DNA from: Candidatus Hikarchaeia archaeon HikBin4
GTDB lineage: Archaea > Halobacteriota > Halobacteria > Halobacteriales > Hikarchaeaceae
Assembly: GCA_009889685.1 (NCBI GenBank)
Contig: WTZT01000041.1
Span: forward strand, 1 to 5,963
Direction: 5' to 3'
Length of the DNA: 5,963 nucleotides
A program made the translations under genes and the position numbers. Below, in pieces: positions 1 to 5,007 of this stretch; the stretch's first letter is position 1; every line of letters starts with the position of its first letter. The notes under the pieces were generated by a model that was not told the origin of the DNA, did no database searches, and worked only from the letters and a program-made list of their open reading frames with translations.

Positions 1-322
1 TATCTGAAGTAATTGTGTGTGGCTTGTCGTCGTTGTTGACCCATACTACCTGTGGGCAGACGGTACAGCCGCCTTTATAGCCCCCAGATCCTCCCGTGGC
101 GAGATATTCCACGTTAAATGTTTGTGGGTTAAACCCACTACTTTCAATAGAAATATCTGGAACATATACCGTCGATTCAACGTTACTCTCCATGTACACT
201 GAAGGGTTACTTCCATGGGTTGTGGCATCTGTTTCCCCGCCACCACCTGAACACCCTGCAAGAATAATACACAGAATTCCAAGAAGCACTAGACTGGAAG
301 TCTTCTTATCCCGCCCGCTCAT
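1..322 (-). CDS. Lipoprotein cupredoxin (blue-copper-like), 5' part only
   Basis: Reading the minus strand from the ATG at 322 gives 107 open codons to the window edge with no stop, so the gene is truncated at its C-terminus. Residues 1-10 are polar and basic (MSGRDKKTSS), residues 11-21 are a hydrophobic signal segment, and LAGC at 21-24 is a lipobox with Cys24 as the lipidated residue, followed by a Gly-rich and Thr/Ser-rich linker. From about residue 52 the chain has the cupredoxin pattern: SGFNPQTFNV (62-71), then VVWVNNDDKPHTITSD (92-107), where His102 matches the first copper ligand of plastocyanin/halocyanin-like domains. The Cys-His-Met ligand cluster would lie outside the window. Between the two strands sits an unusual Gly-rich insertion with CTVC at 86-89. 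Expected role: membrane-anchored extracytoplasmic electron carrier; partner unknown. A Shine-Dalgarno and TATA box upstream support the start. Family call fairly sure, copper binding inferred. Confidence 0.85.
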   Translation of the reverse strand, partial: MSGRDKKTSSLVLLGILCIILAGCSGGGGETDATTHGSNPSVYMESNVESTVYVPDISIESSGFNPQTFNVEYLATGGSGGYKGGCTVCPQVVWVNNDDKPHTITSD

Positions 323-329
323 ATCTTGG

Positions 330-334
330 CTCCT
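330..334 (-). promoter_or_regulatory. Shine-Dalgarno of the cupredoxin gene
   Basis: On the minus strand AGGAG lies 7 nt before the ATG at 322. It fixes the start codon of the lipoprotein and implies a leadered mRNA, unlike the leaderless arrangement inferred for neighbouring genes. Confidence 0.7.
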
Positions 335-388
335 ATCAAAAATGTTACTGTGAATACACCCATAACTGGATCTCGTAGGGTTTCTCTG

Positions 389-396
389 TATATATA
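389..396 (-). promoter_or_regulatory. TATA box candidate for the cupredoxin gene
   Basis: TATATATA on the minus strand, centred near 393. With the usual archaeal spacing of about 26 bp, transcription would start near 367 and give a leader of about 45 nt that includes the AGGAG site. This suggests the cupredoxin can be transcribed on its own, although read-through from the membrane-protein gene upstream (ending at 435) is also possible. Confidence 0.55.
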
Positions 397-434
397 GTGG
401 CGTCCCATTTTAGGATTATAAGACTATCCTATTC

Positions 435-875
435 TTAAGAGTATTCGCCTGGGAATAGAAGTGTTGGACCTGCAACTACTACAATGAACACAACTAGGTA
501 TATCCAACCAAAATTCACATCGAAGTTATAGTTCGGTGCGACGAGGAATATGAAATAACCCATATTCACTATATTCGCAGCTATTGCAATTTGTGCCCCT
601 CTTTTTTGCTTGTTGTATAATAGATATGCCCCATACAGAATTAATACTGAAGCAATCAGGCCAATGGCCACTCCTATCGGTTCTCCTGCAACGGTTATCG
701 TCCCTGCAACCGAGCCGTCAGGGTTCAGAATGGCTTGCCCTGTAAAAATAGGGATCCACTGCCCCTGAACTGTGATGATTTGATCGAAAATGATTGCACC
801 TAGGCTGAACCAGTATGCAACCAGGAATTTGTTCAACGGACTCAATCCCAGATCGGCTAATATTTTATTTGCCAT
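435..875 (-). CDS. Unrecognised four-helix integral membrane protein
   Basis: A 146-residue protein that I do not recognise. It has four predicted hydrophobic segments: about 14-35, 65-87, 93-113 and 122-142. A loop after the first segment (about 36-64) is rich in Gly, Thr and Val, with an NPDGSVAGTI stretch that looks like a beta-turn-containing extracytoplasmic loop. A basic YNKQKRG turn lies between helices 2 and 3, consistent with a cytoplasmic side; the chain ends shortly after helix 4 (FPGEYS). There are no Cys residues and no obvious catalytic or metal-binding motif. The ATG at 875 is supported by a TATA box 29 bp upstream. It is transcribed away from the glutaredoxin-like gene and toward the cupredoxin gene, 112 bp further on. 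The DoxX-like four-helix families are a possible comparison, but I see no diagnostic motif. The gene is clearly real; the function is unknown. Confidence 0.8.
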   Translation of the reverse strand: MANKILADLGLSPLNKFLVAYWFSLGAIIFDQIITVQGQWIPIFTGQAILNPDGSVAGTITVAGEPIGVAIGLIASVLILYGAYLLYNKQKRGAQIAIAANIVNMGYFIFLVAPNYNFDVNFGWIYLVVFIVVVAGPTLLFPGEYS

Positions 876-900
876 AGTACCCTGGTAAATCCCTAAAAAC

Positions 901-908
901 TATAAAAG
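901..908 (-). promoter_or_regulatory. TATA box for the four-helix membrane protein
   Basis: On the minus strand this reads CTTTTATAG-like, centred about 29 bp before the ATG at 875. Predicted transcription start is near 878, giving an almost leaderless mRNA. It forms the leftward half of a divergent promoter region (876-980). Confidence 0.55.
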
Positions 909-950
909 TTTCTGCGATCAAACGTCGAACGAATTATCAAAAAAAACCTA

Positions 951-958
951 TTTAAATA
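951..958 (+). promoter_or_regulatory. TATA box for the glutaredoxin-like gene
   Basis: TTTAAATA, a near-perfect archaeal TATA box, preceded by an A-rich stretch ending AAAAAACC that could serve as a BRE. Its centre lies about 26 bp before the ATG at 981, so transcription probably starts at or beside the start codon (leaderless). There is no Shine-Dalgarno in the 20 nt before the ATG. Confidence 0.75.
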
Positions 959-980
959 TTCACATAACATAAAGTCACAT

Positions 981-1247
981 ATGCTAGAATTATATCAAGC
1001 AGAAAACTGTCCGTGGTGCGTTTTAGTCCGTGATAAATTAATGGAATTAGGCATTTCCTATACAATTCACAACCCCCGCCTTACCTCCAACCGTGGTAGA
1101 ACCGTCACCAACCAACAATCATACGACTCAATGATGTCTATTGGTGGAATTGATCAAGTCCCGTTTCTAGTTGATCCTGACGCAGATACTTTTTTGTATG
1201 AAAGTTCTGACATCATCGCATATCTCGATGAACACTATGGTAGTTAA
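981..1247 (+). CDS. Glutaredoxin-like / GST N-terminal-domain protein
   Basis: An 88-residue single thioredoxin-fold domain. The first strand MLELYQAENC leads into the CPWC redox motif at residues 10-13; QVPF at 59-62 carries the cis-proline (Pro61) of the fold, and YESSDIIAYLDEHYG at 73-87 is the conserved thiol-binding Glu-Ser and final helix of the glutaredoxin/GST-N family. Length fits a stand-alone domain with no GST C-terminal helices. A loop at about 31-47 (NPRL to VTNQQ) resembles the form I recall from haloarchaeal homologues. Expected role: cytoplasmic dithiol-disulfide exchange; in archaea the thiol partner may be a glutathione substitute, which the sequence cannot show. The ATG at 981 is set by the TATA box 26 bp upstream. 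Its last codons overlap the next gene, implying translational coupling. Confidence 0.9.
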   Translation: MLELYQAENCPWCVLVRDKLMELGISYTIHNPRLTSNRGRTVTNQQSYDSMMSIGGIDQVPFLVDPDADTFLYESSDIIAYLDEHYGS

Positions 1248-1542
1248 AAAATTACCTTCTCAAGAATGGGACTATCCCCACAGAGTAACTACACCCGCTT
1301 ATGGTGCAATTCATTCTATGTATGAGCATTTGCTAAGTGAGGACGAACTTGACCAATTATTGTCCCACATGGAACGCGGACACGGATCTTTTTATTCTGT
1401 TATTATGCTTGGACATCTCTTAGAGTGCGAATCAATTACATCTGACGACCCTGAAAAAAGGTCTAAATTAATAACTGATTATTTCTCTAAAATGCCCTCT
1501 GAATTTACCCTAGATTACTATTCGAATTTTATCAATAGCTAG
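1228..1542 (+). CDS. Small unrecognised protein overlapping the glutaredoxin-like gene
   Basis: I do not recognise this protein. The most likely start is the ATG at 1228, giving 104 residues and a 20-nt overlap with the preceding gene; a second ATG at 1237 would give 101 residues and an 11-nt overlap. Starts further upstream would place translation deep inside the glutaredoxin-like gene and are unlikely. The product is soluble, acidic and probably helical: MYEHLLSEDELDQLLSHMER is a strong amphipathic segment, followed by a Gly-His turn and a second helix ending GHLLECE, with one Cys. Ser, Asp, Glu and His are frequent, and no membrane segment or known motif is visible. The overlap suggests co-translation with the glutaredoxin-like protein and perhaps a shared thiol-related function (inference). 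The gene ends 32 bp before sodN, which has its own promoter. Confidence 0.7.
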   Translation: MNTMVVKKLPSQEWDYPHRVTTPAYGAIHSMYEHLLSEDELDQLLSHMERGHGSFYSVIMLGHLLECESITSDDPEKRSKLITDYFSKMPSEFTLDYYSNFINS

Positions 1543-1543
1543 T

Positions 1544-1551
1544 CTTTATAT
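1544..1551 (+). promoter_or_regulatory. TATA box for sodN
   Basis: CTTTATAT directly after the stop codon of the preceding small gene, centred about 27 bp before the sodN ATG at 1575. The predicted transcription start coincides with the start codon, so sodN is probably leaderless; no Shine-Dalgarno is seen before it. This makes sodN-sodX a transcription unit of its own rather than a tail of the glutaredoxin-like operon. Confidence 0.65.
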
Positions 1552-1574
1552 GCCCTCCCGAGAAGACCCATATC

Positions 1575-2024
1575 ATGGTATCTTTCATCCATACCCTAAA
1601 AGCTAGTGCCCATTGCGATGGGCCCTGTGGAGTCTATGACCCCGCCAGTGCAAGAATAGCAGCAGAAGCCGTCCAATCAATGACAAATAAAATGTTGGCT
1701 TTAGAATGTCCCGATTCTGCCAATGTACCTGCAATGGCTGGATATCTAAACACAATGAGTAGATATACATCTATAAAAGAAGAGCAAGCCCATCTAGCAA
1801 AAAGTGAATTATTAGTTCTTTGGACTGATTACTTCAAACCCGAACACCTAGAATCTAATCCCAACTTACATGATCTTTTCTGGAGAGCTACTAAACTCTG
1901 CAGCGCTTGTAAAGTAGAAGTAAGTCCCTCTCACGCACAAGATCTCATGGACATAATAGAAGAAATCCATGACGTTTTTTGGGCAACCAAAGGGCGTGAG
2001 GTTCAGTGGATCCGAGCAAGCTAG
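1575..2024 (+). CDS. sodN: Nickel superoxide dismutase (NiSOD) precursor
   Basis: A 149-residue NiSOD precursor that disproportionates superoxide to oxygen and hydrogen peroxide with a nickel centre. Residues 1-12 (MVSFIHTLKASA) are the propeptide; cleavage before His13 yields the nickel hook HCDGPCGVY at 13-21, supplying His1 (imidazole and terminal amine), Cys2 and Cys6 as ligands, with Asp3 and Tyr9 also present. DPASARIAAEAV follows as the first helix of the four-helix bundle, and the C-terminal helices (about 100-142, including LCSACKVEV and EEIHDVFWATKGR) match the family. Position 4 of the hook is Gly rather than the Leu of Streptomyces enzymes; HCDGPCGVYDPASAR is, from memory, the form seen in marine picocyanobacteria. 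There is no secretion signal, so the enzyme is cytoplasmic. Its 3' end overlaps sodX by 19 nt. Native archaeal-type TATA box upstream. The family call is secure; a laterally acquired origin is inference. Confidence 0.96.
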   Translation: MVSFIHTLKASAHCDGPCGVYDPASARIAAEAVQSMTNKMLALECPDSANVPAMAGYLNTMSRYTSIKEEQAHLAKSELLVLWTDYFKPEHLESNPNLHDLFWRATKLCSACKVEVSPSHAQDLMDIIEEIHDVFWATKGREVQWIRAS

Positions 2025-2323
2025 ATGGGTCGTTCCAAGTCCTTGTTAGCGGCTCTAGCATGTGGCCCACATTGAGCGATGGCGACGAAGTAACTTGCAA
2101 CCCTCTGTCTTATTCTCATTCAAAACCCGAAATCGGAGATGTAGTCCTCGTACGACACCCATTTCATTCCAATTTGCTCATCCTCAAAAGAATTTCTGAG
2201 CTTCAAGACGATGGAACATTCTCACTCGCGGGGGACAATCCAGACCCCACTAGTAGCGACGATAGTCATAACTTTGGCCCAGTTCAAAAATCTGCCATTC
2301 TTGGAAAAATAACGATCAATTAG
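2006..2323 (+). CDS. sodX: NiSOD maturation protease, S26 family
   Basis: A 105-residue S26-type serine protease of the kind encoded beside sodN, predicted to remove the SodN propeptide and free the N-terminal histidine for nickel binding. The catalytic Ser is in SGSSMWPTL (Ser18) and the general-base Lys in LLILKRI (Lys61). The downstream box LAGDNPDPTSSDDS (74-87) corresponds to the GDN region of signal peptidases, and FGPV near 90-93 precedes the final strand. Unlike true type I signal peptidases it has no N-terminal membrane anchor, fitting a cytoplasmic substrate. Its start is a GTG at 2006, inside the sodN coding region (19-nt overlap), with GAGG at 1998-2001 just upstream; the nearby ATG at 2025 is out of frame. 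Overlap implies translational coupling with sodN. Symbol given by position and family. Confidence 0.92.
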   Translation: MDPSKLDGSFQVLVSGSSMWPTLSDGDEVTCNPLSYSHSKPEIGDVVLVRHPFHSNLLILKRISELQDDGTFSLAGDNPDPTSSDDSHNFGPVQKSAILGKITIN

Positions 2324-2332
2324 CCCCTCCAA

Positions 2333-2338
2333 TTTTTT
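2333..2338 (+). terminator. T-tract terminator candidate after sodX
   Basis: Six consecutive T residues begin 9 nt after the sodX stop codon and continue into a pyrimidine-rich stretch. Short T-tracts without a hairpin are sufficient for archaeal RNA polymerase termination, so this probably ends the sodN-sodX transcript. Confidence 0.5.
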
Positions 2339-2395
2339 CTATCCAACCTAGCGAAGTTCATTATCCACTATATCCAACCCTACTCTACAGGTACC

Positions 2396-2403
2396 TTTTT
2401 ATG
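2396..2403 (+). promoter_or_regulatory. Possible TATA element(s) before the first MFS gene
   Basis: TTTTTATG here would place transcription start at about 2426, right at the TTG codon, leaving the GGAG site outside the message. A second candidate, CTATATC around 2369-2375, would give a start near 2398 and a leader of about 29 nt that includes GGAG. The Shine-Dalgarno favours the second; the sequence does not decide. Confidence 0.35.
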
Positions 2404-2414
2404 CATACACTTTT

Positions 2415-2418
2415 GGAG
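2415..2418 (+). promoter_or_regulatory. Shine-Dalgarno supporting a TTG start
   Basis: GGAG lies 8 nt before the TTG at 2427. Together with the N-terminal alignment to the next two transporters (MNKVDRSIL against MKRTDRNFA), it supports TTG rather than the internal ATG at 2466 as the start. Confidence 0.6.
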
Positions 2419-2426
2419 ACATACTT

Positions 2427-3653
2427 TTGAATAAAGTTGACCGCTCCATTCTAAACTTCGTCGTGATGGCTCACGCAACCGTGCATATTTTTGAACTTTC
2501 TATCCCTATCTTTGTCCTCATTTGGCTCTTAGAATTCAATACCACTCCTGCCATCATCGGTCTCACCGTAACTGTGGGATACGGTCTATTTGGTTTGGGT
2601 TCTCTTCCTAGTGGAATTCTCGCAGACCACATCAGCTCTAAAAAATTAATTTTACTATGTTTGCTTGGCATGGCAACTTCATTCTATATGCTAAGCATAT
2701 CTTCTAGTTTGATCACCATCGCATTGGCATTATTTGTATGGGGATCTGCTGCTAGTATCTATCATCCTACTGGACTTTCTCTAATCAGCAGAAAAGTCAA
2801 ATCTATGGGGACCGTTTATGCTTATCATGGTATTGCAGGTAATATTGGAACTGCACTTGGACCCATTGCAACCATATTGTTACTAGCCTATTTCGATTGG
2901 AGACACGTGGCGGCAATTCTGGCCACCCTCTCTTTATTCGTGGCTATTCTTTCTTCTCAACTAAAAATTGAAGATACATTTTCAGGTCCCATCGACACCA
3001 AAAATCTTGCATCAAGCGACACTTTACAACAAACATCACACAATATCAAGTTCCTCCTATCTGGTGTTTTTTTACTAATATTCGTATTAGTTGTTTCTTA
3101 TGGGTTTTATTATCGAAGCATACTCACATTCCTTCCTGTAGTACTATCCCTTCTCCAAACTGATCCTATCTCTTTGATTGGATTTTCTTTTGCAATTCCA
3201 TCTAACTATTTCTACGCTGGTATCTTGATGGTCGGCGCATTGGGTCAATATGCCGCAGGAAAAATTTCAGACCATTTCAAACCCGAGTTACCTCTTCTTA
3301 TTGGCTACTTTGCTCTTGCATTATTGGCTCTCCTTTTTTTACCCGCAGTCCAGTCTGGGGTAATAATTTTCGCACTATTTGGGGCGGCATTAGGATTTTT
3401 CCTTTTCTACATCCAACCCTTACAAGCCACTTTAATCGGTCTCCACACACCTGAAAAAACACGAGGACTATCTTTTGGGATCACGTTTACAGGTGTTTAT
3501 GGGATTGGTGCAATTGGAGCTACAGTTGCAGGAGTAATTTTAACATATTATAGTCCATTAGTCCTTTTTGCTACACTCGCCGTGGTAATGTTATTTGCAT
3601 CTAGTCTCATTTATATGATAAAAAAATCTAAATATCCCGACCTCATTTCTTGA
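2427..3653 (+). CDS. MFS transporter, Fsr-like (first of three in tandem)
   Basis: A 408-residue major facilitator superfamily permease with about 12 hydrophobic helices in two halves, joined by a polar loop around residues 172-207. The inter-helix 2/3 motif reads SGILADHISSKK (62-73), a divergent form of MFS motif A. YHPTG at 112-116 and GNIGTALGP at 138-146 in the helix 4/5 region resemble the fosmidomycin-resistance-like (Fsr) group of proton-driven exporters. Start is a TTG with GGAG upstream. It is alignable with the two downstream transporters over its length but clearly more distant from them than they are from each other; it lacks their RRxIPPLIP motif after helix 1 (ELSIPIF here) and their insertion between helices 3 and 4. 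The substrate is unknown; proximity to sodX does not make it a nickel carrier, as it has no His/Asp motif of known nickel permeases. A shared transcript with the following genes is likely (46-bp gap). Confidence 0.85.
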   Translation: MNKVDRSILNFVVMAHATVHIFELSIPIFVLIWLLEFNTTPAIIGLTVTVGYGLFGLGSLPSGILADHISSKKLILLCLLGMATSFYMLSISSSLITIALALFVWGSAASIYHPTGLSLISRKVKSMGTVYAYHGIAGNIGTALGPIATILLLAYFDWRHVAAILATLSLFVAILSSQLKIEDTFSGPIDTKNLASSDTLQQTSHNIKFLLSGVFLLIFVLVVSYGFYYRSILTFLPVVLSLLQTDPISLIGFSFAIPSNYFYAGILMVGALGQYAAGKISDHFKPELPLLIGYFALALLALLFLPAVQSGVIIFALFGAALGFFLFYIQPLQATLIGLHTPEKTRGLSFGITFTGVYGIGAIGATVAGVILTYYSPLVLFATLAVVMLFASSLIYMIKKSKYPDLIS

Positions 3654-3699
3654 TATTCTAATCGGAAAGAAGTAGTACTCCTGGCCCATTCTTCTCTCA

Positions 3700-4986
3700 A
3701 TGAAACGCACCGATAGGAACTTTGCACTTATGCTTAGTTTTGCCCATGGGCTTGACCATTTTACTAGACGTCTCATCCCGCCTCTTATACCTATATGGGC
3801 ATTTCTTTTTGGCACTCCTCTCTGGCAAATTGCACTCATACCTGCACTATTACTATTTGGAAGTGCTGTCTTTCACATACCTGCCGGTATAATCTCCGAC
3901 ACACGTGATCGACGATATCTATTACCTTTCGGAACTGGACTTCTTGGGTTGAGTTATCTTTTATTTACCTTTGCCGCATTCAATTCCCTTCTAGATTTCA
4001 CCACCGATATTTTCGGATATCCCTTTAATTCTCGATTACTAGTTATGATGCTAGCTATGTTTCTTGGGGGTATGGGAACTAGTGTTCTACACCCCACCGG
4101 ACTTCCTCTTCTCACCACAAATATTTCTCCAGAGCTCAAAGGAAGGGCATATGGAATGTGGAATAGTGCCGCAAAATTTGGAGATGGACTTGGACCTGCA
4201 GTTTTAGGCATATTGCTACTCTATATGAATTGGCCGCTCATTTTCATATTCTTTGGATTGGTCCACATTTTCTACGCAGTTTTCCTACTCATCTCATTGA
4301 AGAATTACGACACTTCTCCTCCCCTCCTTTCAGAAAATATTGCCCTTGGATCTTCAAGTGTCTGGAAATCCGATCCCAGGATTTACACATATCCTCTATT
4401 AGCGGTATTAGCTTTCATCTCTATCAAAGGAGTGGGAGACGACGGACTAGGAACTTTCATTCCAACCTTCATCATTGAATTATACAGCTACACATTCGAA
4501 ATTTTTGGAACTGTTATAACTTCAACTTCAACCGCTAGTTTGTACTATTCCGCAACTCTGATCTCCGCTGCCTTCTTCTCTATTTGGTGTGGCCAACTCG
4601 TTGATAAATACGATCCAAAAACTGTCTTGATTGCATTTGCTATACTTGGTGTGGCTCCTATCTTCGCTCTCGCCTTCGTTGACTTATCTCCTATGGCACT
4701 ACTTTTAGTTTTAATCCTACTCGGGGCTTCCATCTGGGGGGCTGCTCCTGCTAGAGACGCTCTTATTAGTTCAATAGCCCCTCCTGAAATGGAAGGCAGG
4801 ACATTTGCATATTTATGGACTGGTGCTTTACTATTTGGTTCTGTATCTCCTATCCTAGTGGGATATATTGGAGACGTCGGTGGACTCCGAACTGCCTTTG
4901 GTATCATGTCCATTTTCATAGCTTTATCCGTACTCCCACTCTTTTTGTTATATAGTAAGAACATATATCTACCTTCTAAATCTTAG
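3700..4986 (+). CDS. MFS transporter (second of three in tandem)
   Basis: A 428-residue MFS permease with about 12 hydrophobic helices. A characteristic N-terminus reads AHGLDHFTRRLIPPLIPIW (15-33), placing charged residues (Asp19, His20, Arg23, Arg24) in or next to the first helix. Motif A appears as AGIISDTRDRR (62-72). An extra stretch around 96-113 (SLLDF to SRLLV) precedes helix 4, followed by LHPTG (130-134) and KGRAYGMWNSAAKFGDGLGP (147-166). The central loop (about 203-227) is polar. The second half contains a GVGDDGLGTFIP segment and VDKYDP, the latter equivalent to motif A in the C-terminal repeat. No Shine-Dalgarno or convincing TATA box is visible before the ATG at 3700, so it probably depends on the transcript of the preceding gene. 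Very close relative of the next gene. Substrate unknown. Confidence 0.85.
   Translation: MKRTDRNFALMLSFAHGLDHFTRRLIPPLIPIWAFLFGTPLWQIALIPALLLFGSAVFHIPAGIISDTRDRRYLLPFGTGLLGLSYLLFTFAAFNSLLDFTTDIFGYPFNSRLLVMMLAMFLGGMGTSVLHPTGLPLLTTNISPELKGRAYGMWNSAAKFGDGLGPAVLGILLLYMNWPLIFIFFGLVHIFYAVFLLISLKNYDTSPPLLSENIALGSSSVWKSDPRIYTYPLLAVLAFISIKGVGDDGLGTFIPTFIIELYSYTFEIFGTVITSTSTASLYYSATLISAAFFSIWCGQLVDKYDPKTVLIAFAILGVAPIFALAFVDLSPMALLLVLILLGASIWGAAPARDALISSIAPPEMEGRTFAYLWTGALLFGSVSPILVGYIGDVGGLRTAFGIMSIFIALSVLPLFLLYSKNIYLPSKS
4174..4205 (+). repeat. 32-bp direct repeat, copy 1 (with 5482-5513)
   Basis: Perfect 32-bp identity with 5482-5513, at the homologous place in the paralogous transporter; it encodes KFGDGLGPAV in both. 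Identity at the wobble positions too exceeds what protein conservation requires and points to recent duplication or gene conversion. Confidence 0.8.
4492..4517 (+). repeat. 26-bp direct repeat, copy 1 (with 5797-5822)
   Basis: Perfect 26-bp identity with 5797-5822, encoding TFEIFGTVI in both transporters. It lies in the second half of the proteins, so the identity patches are not confined to one domain. Confidence 0.8.
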
Positions 4987-5007
4987 CTTTTAACAGACAA
5001 TTTTCAC

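Noticed and set aside
17..353. Overlapping plus-strand reading frames (17-202 and 96-353) and a minus-strand frame (46-282) at the left edge
   Set aside because: They are shadows of the minus-strand cupredoxin, which has a lipobox, conserved domain pattern, SD and TATA box; the alternative frames show no coherent motif.
1171..1227. Upstream ATG at 1171 as start of the small protein
   Set aside because: It would add 19 residues encoded entirely within the glutaredoxin-like gene, with no SD; the ATG at 1228 near that gene's end is the normal coupled arrangement.
2025..2027. ATG just after the sodN stop as the start of sodX
   Set aside because: It is not in the sodX frame; the in-frame GTG at 2006 is required.
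2471..2671. Minus-strand 66-codon frame inside the first MFS gene
   Set aside because: Antisense shadow of a gene with clear membrane-protein structure; no promoter or family signal.
3591..3839. Minus-strand 82-codon frame across the first/second MFS junction
   Set aside because: It spans the ends of two real genes on the other strand and encodes no recognisable pattern.
3954..4964. Further frames inside the second MFS gene (3954-4211 minus, 4230-4478 plus, 4545-4964 minus)
   Set aside because: All are shadows of the 428-residue transporter frame; the longest (139 codons) has low-complexity Lys/Ala/Ser composition and no motif.
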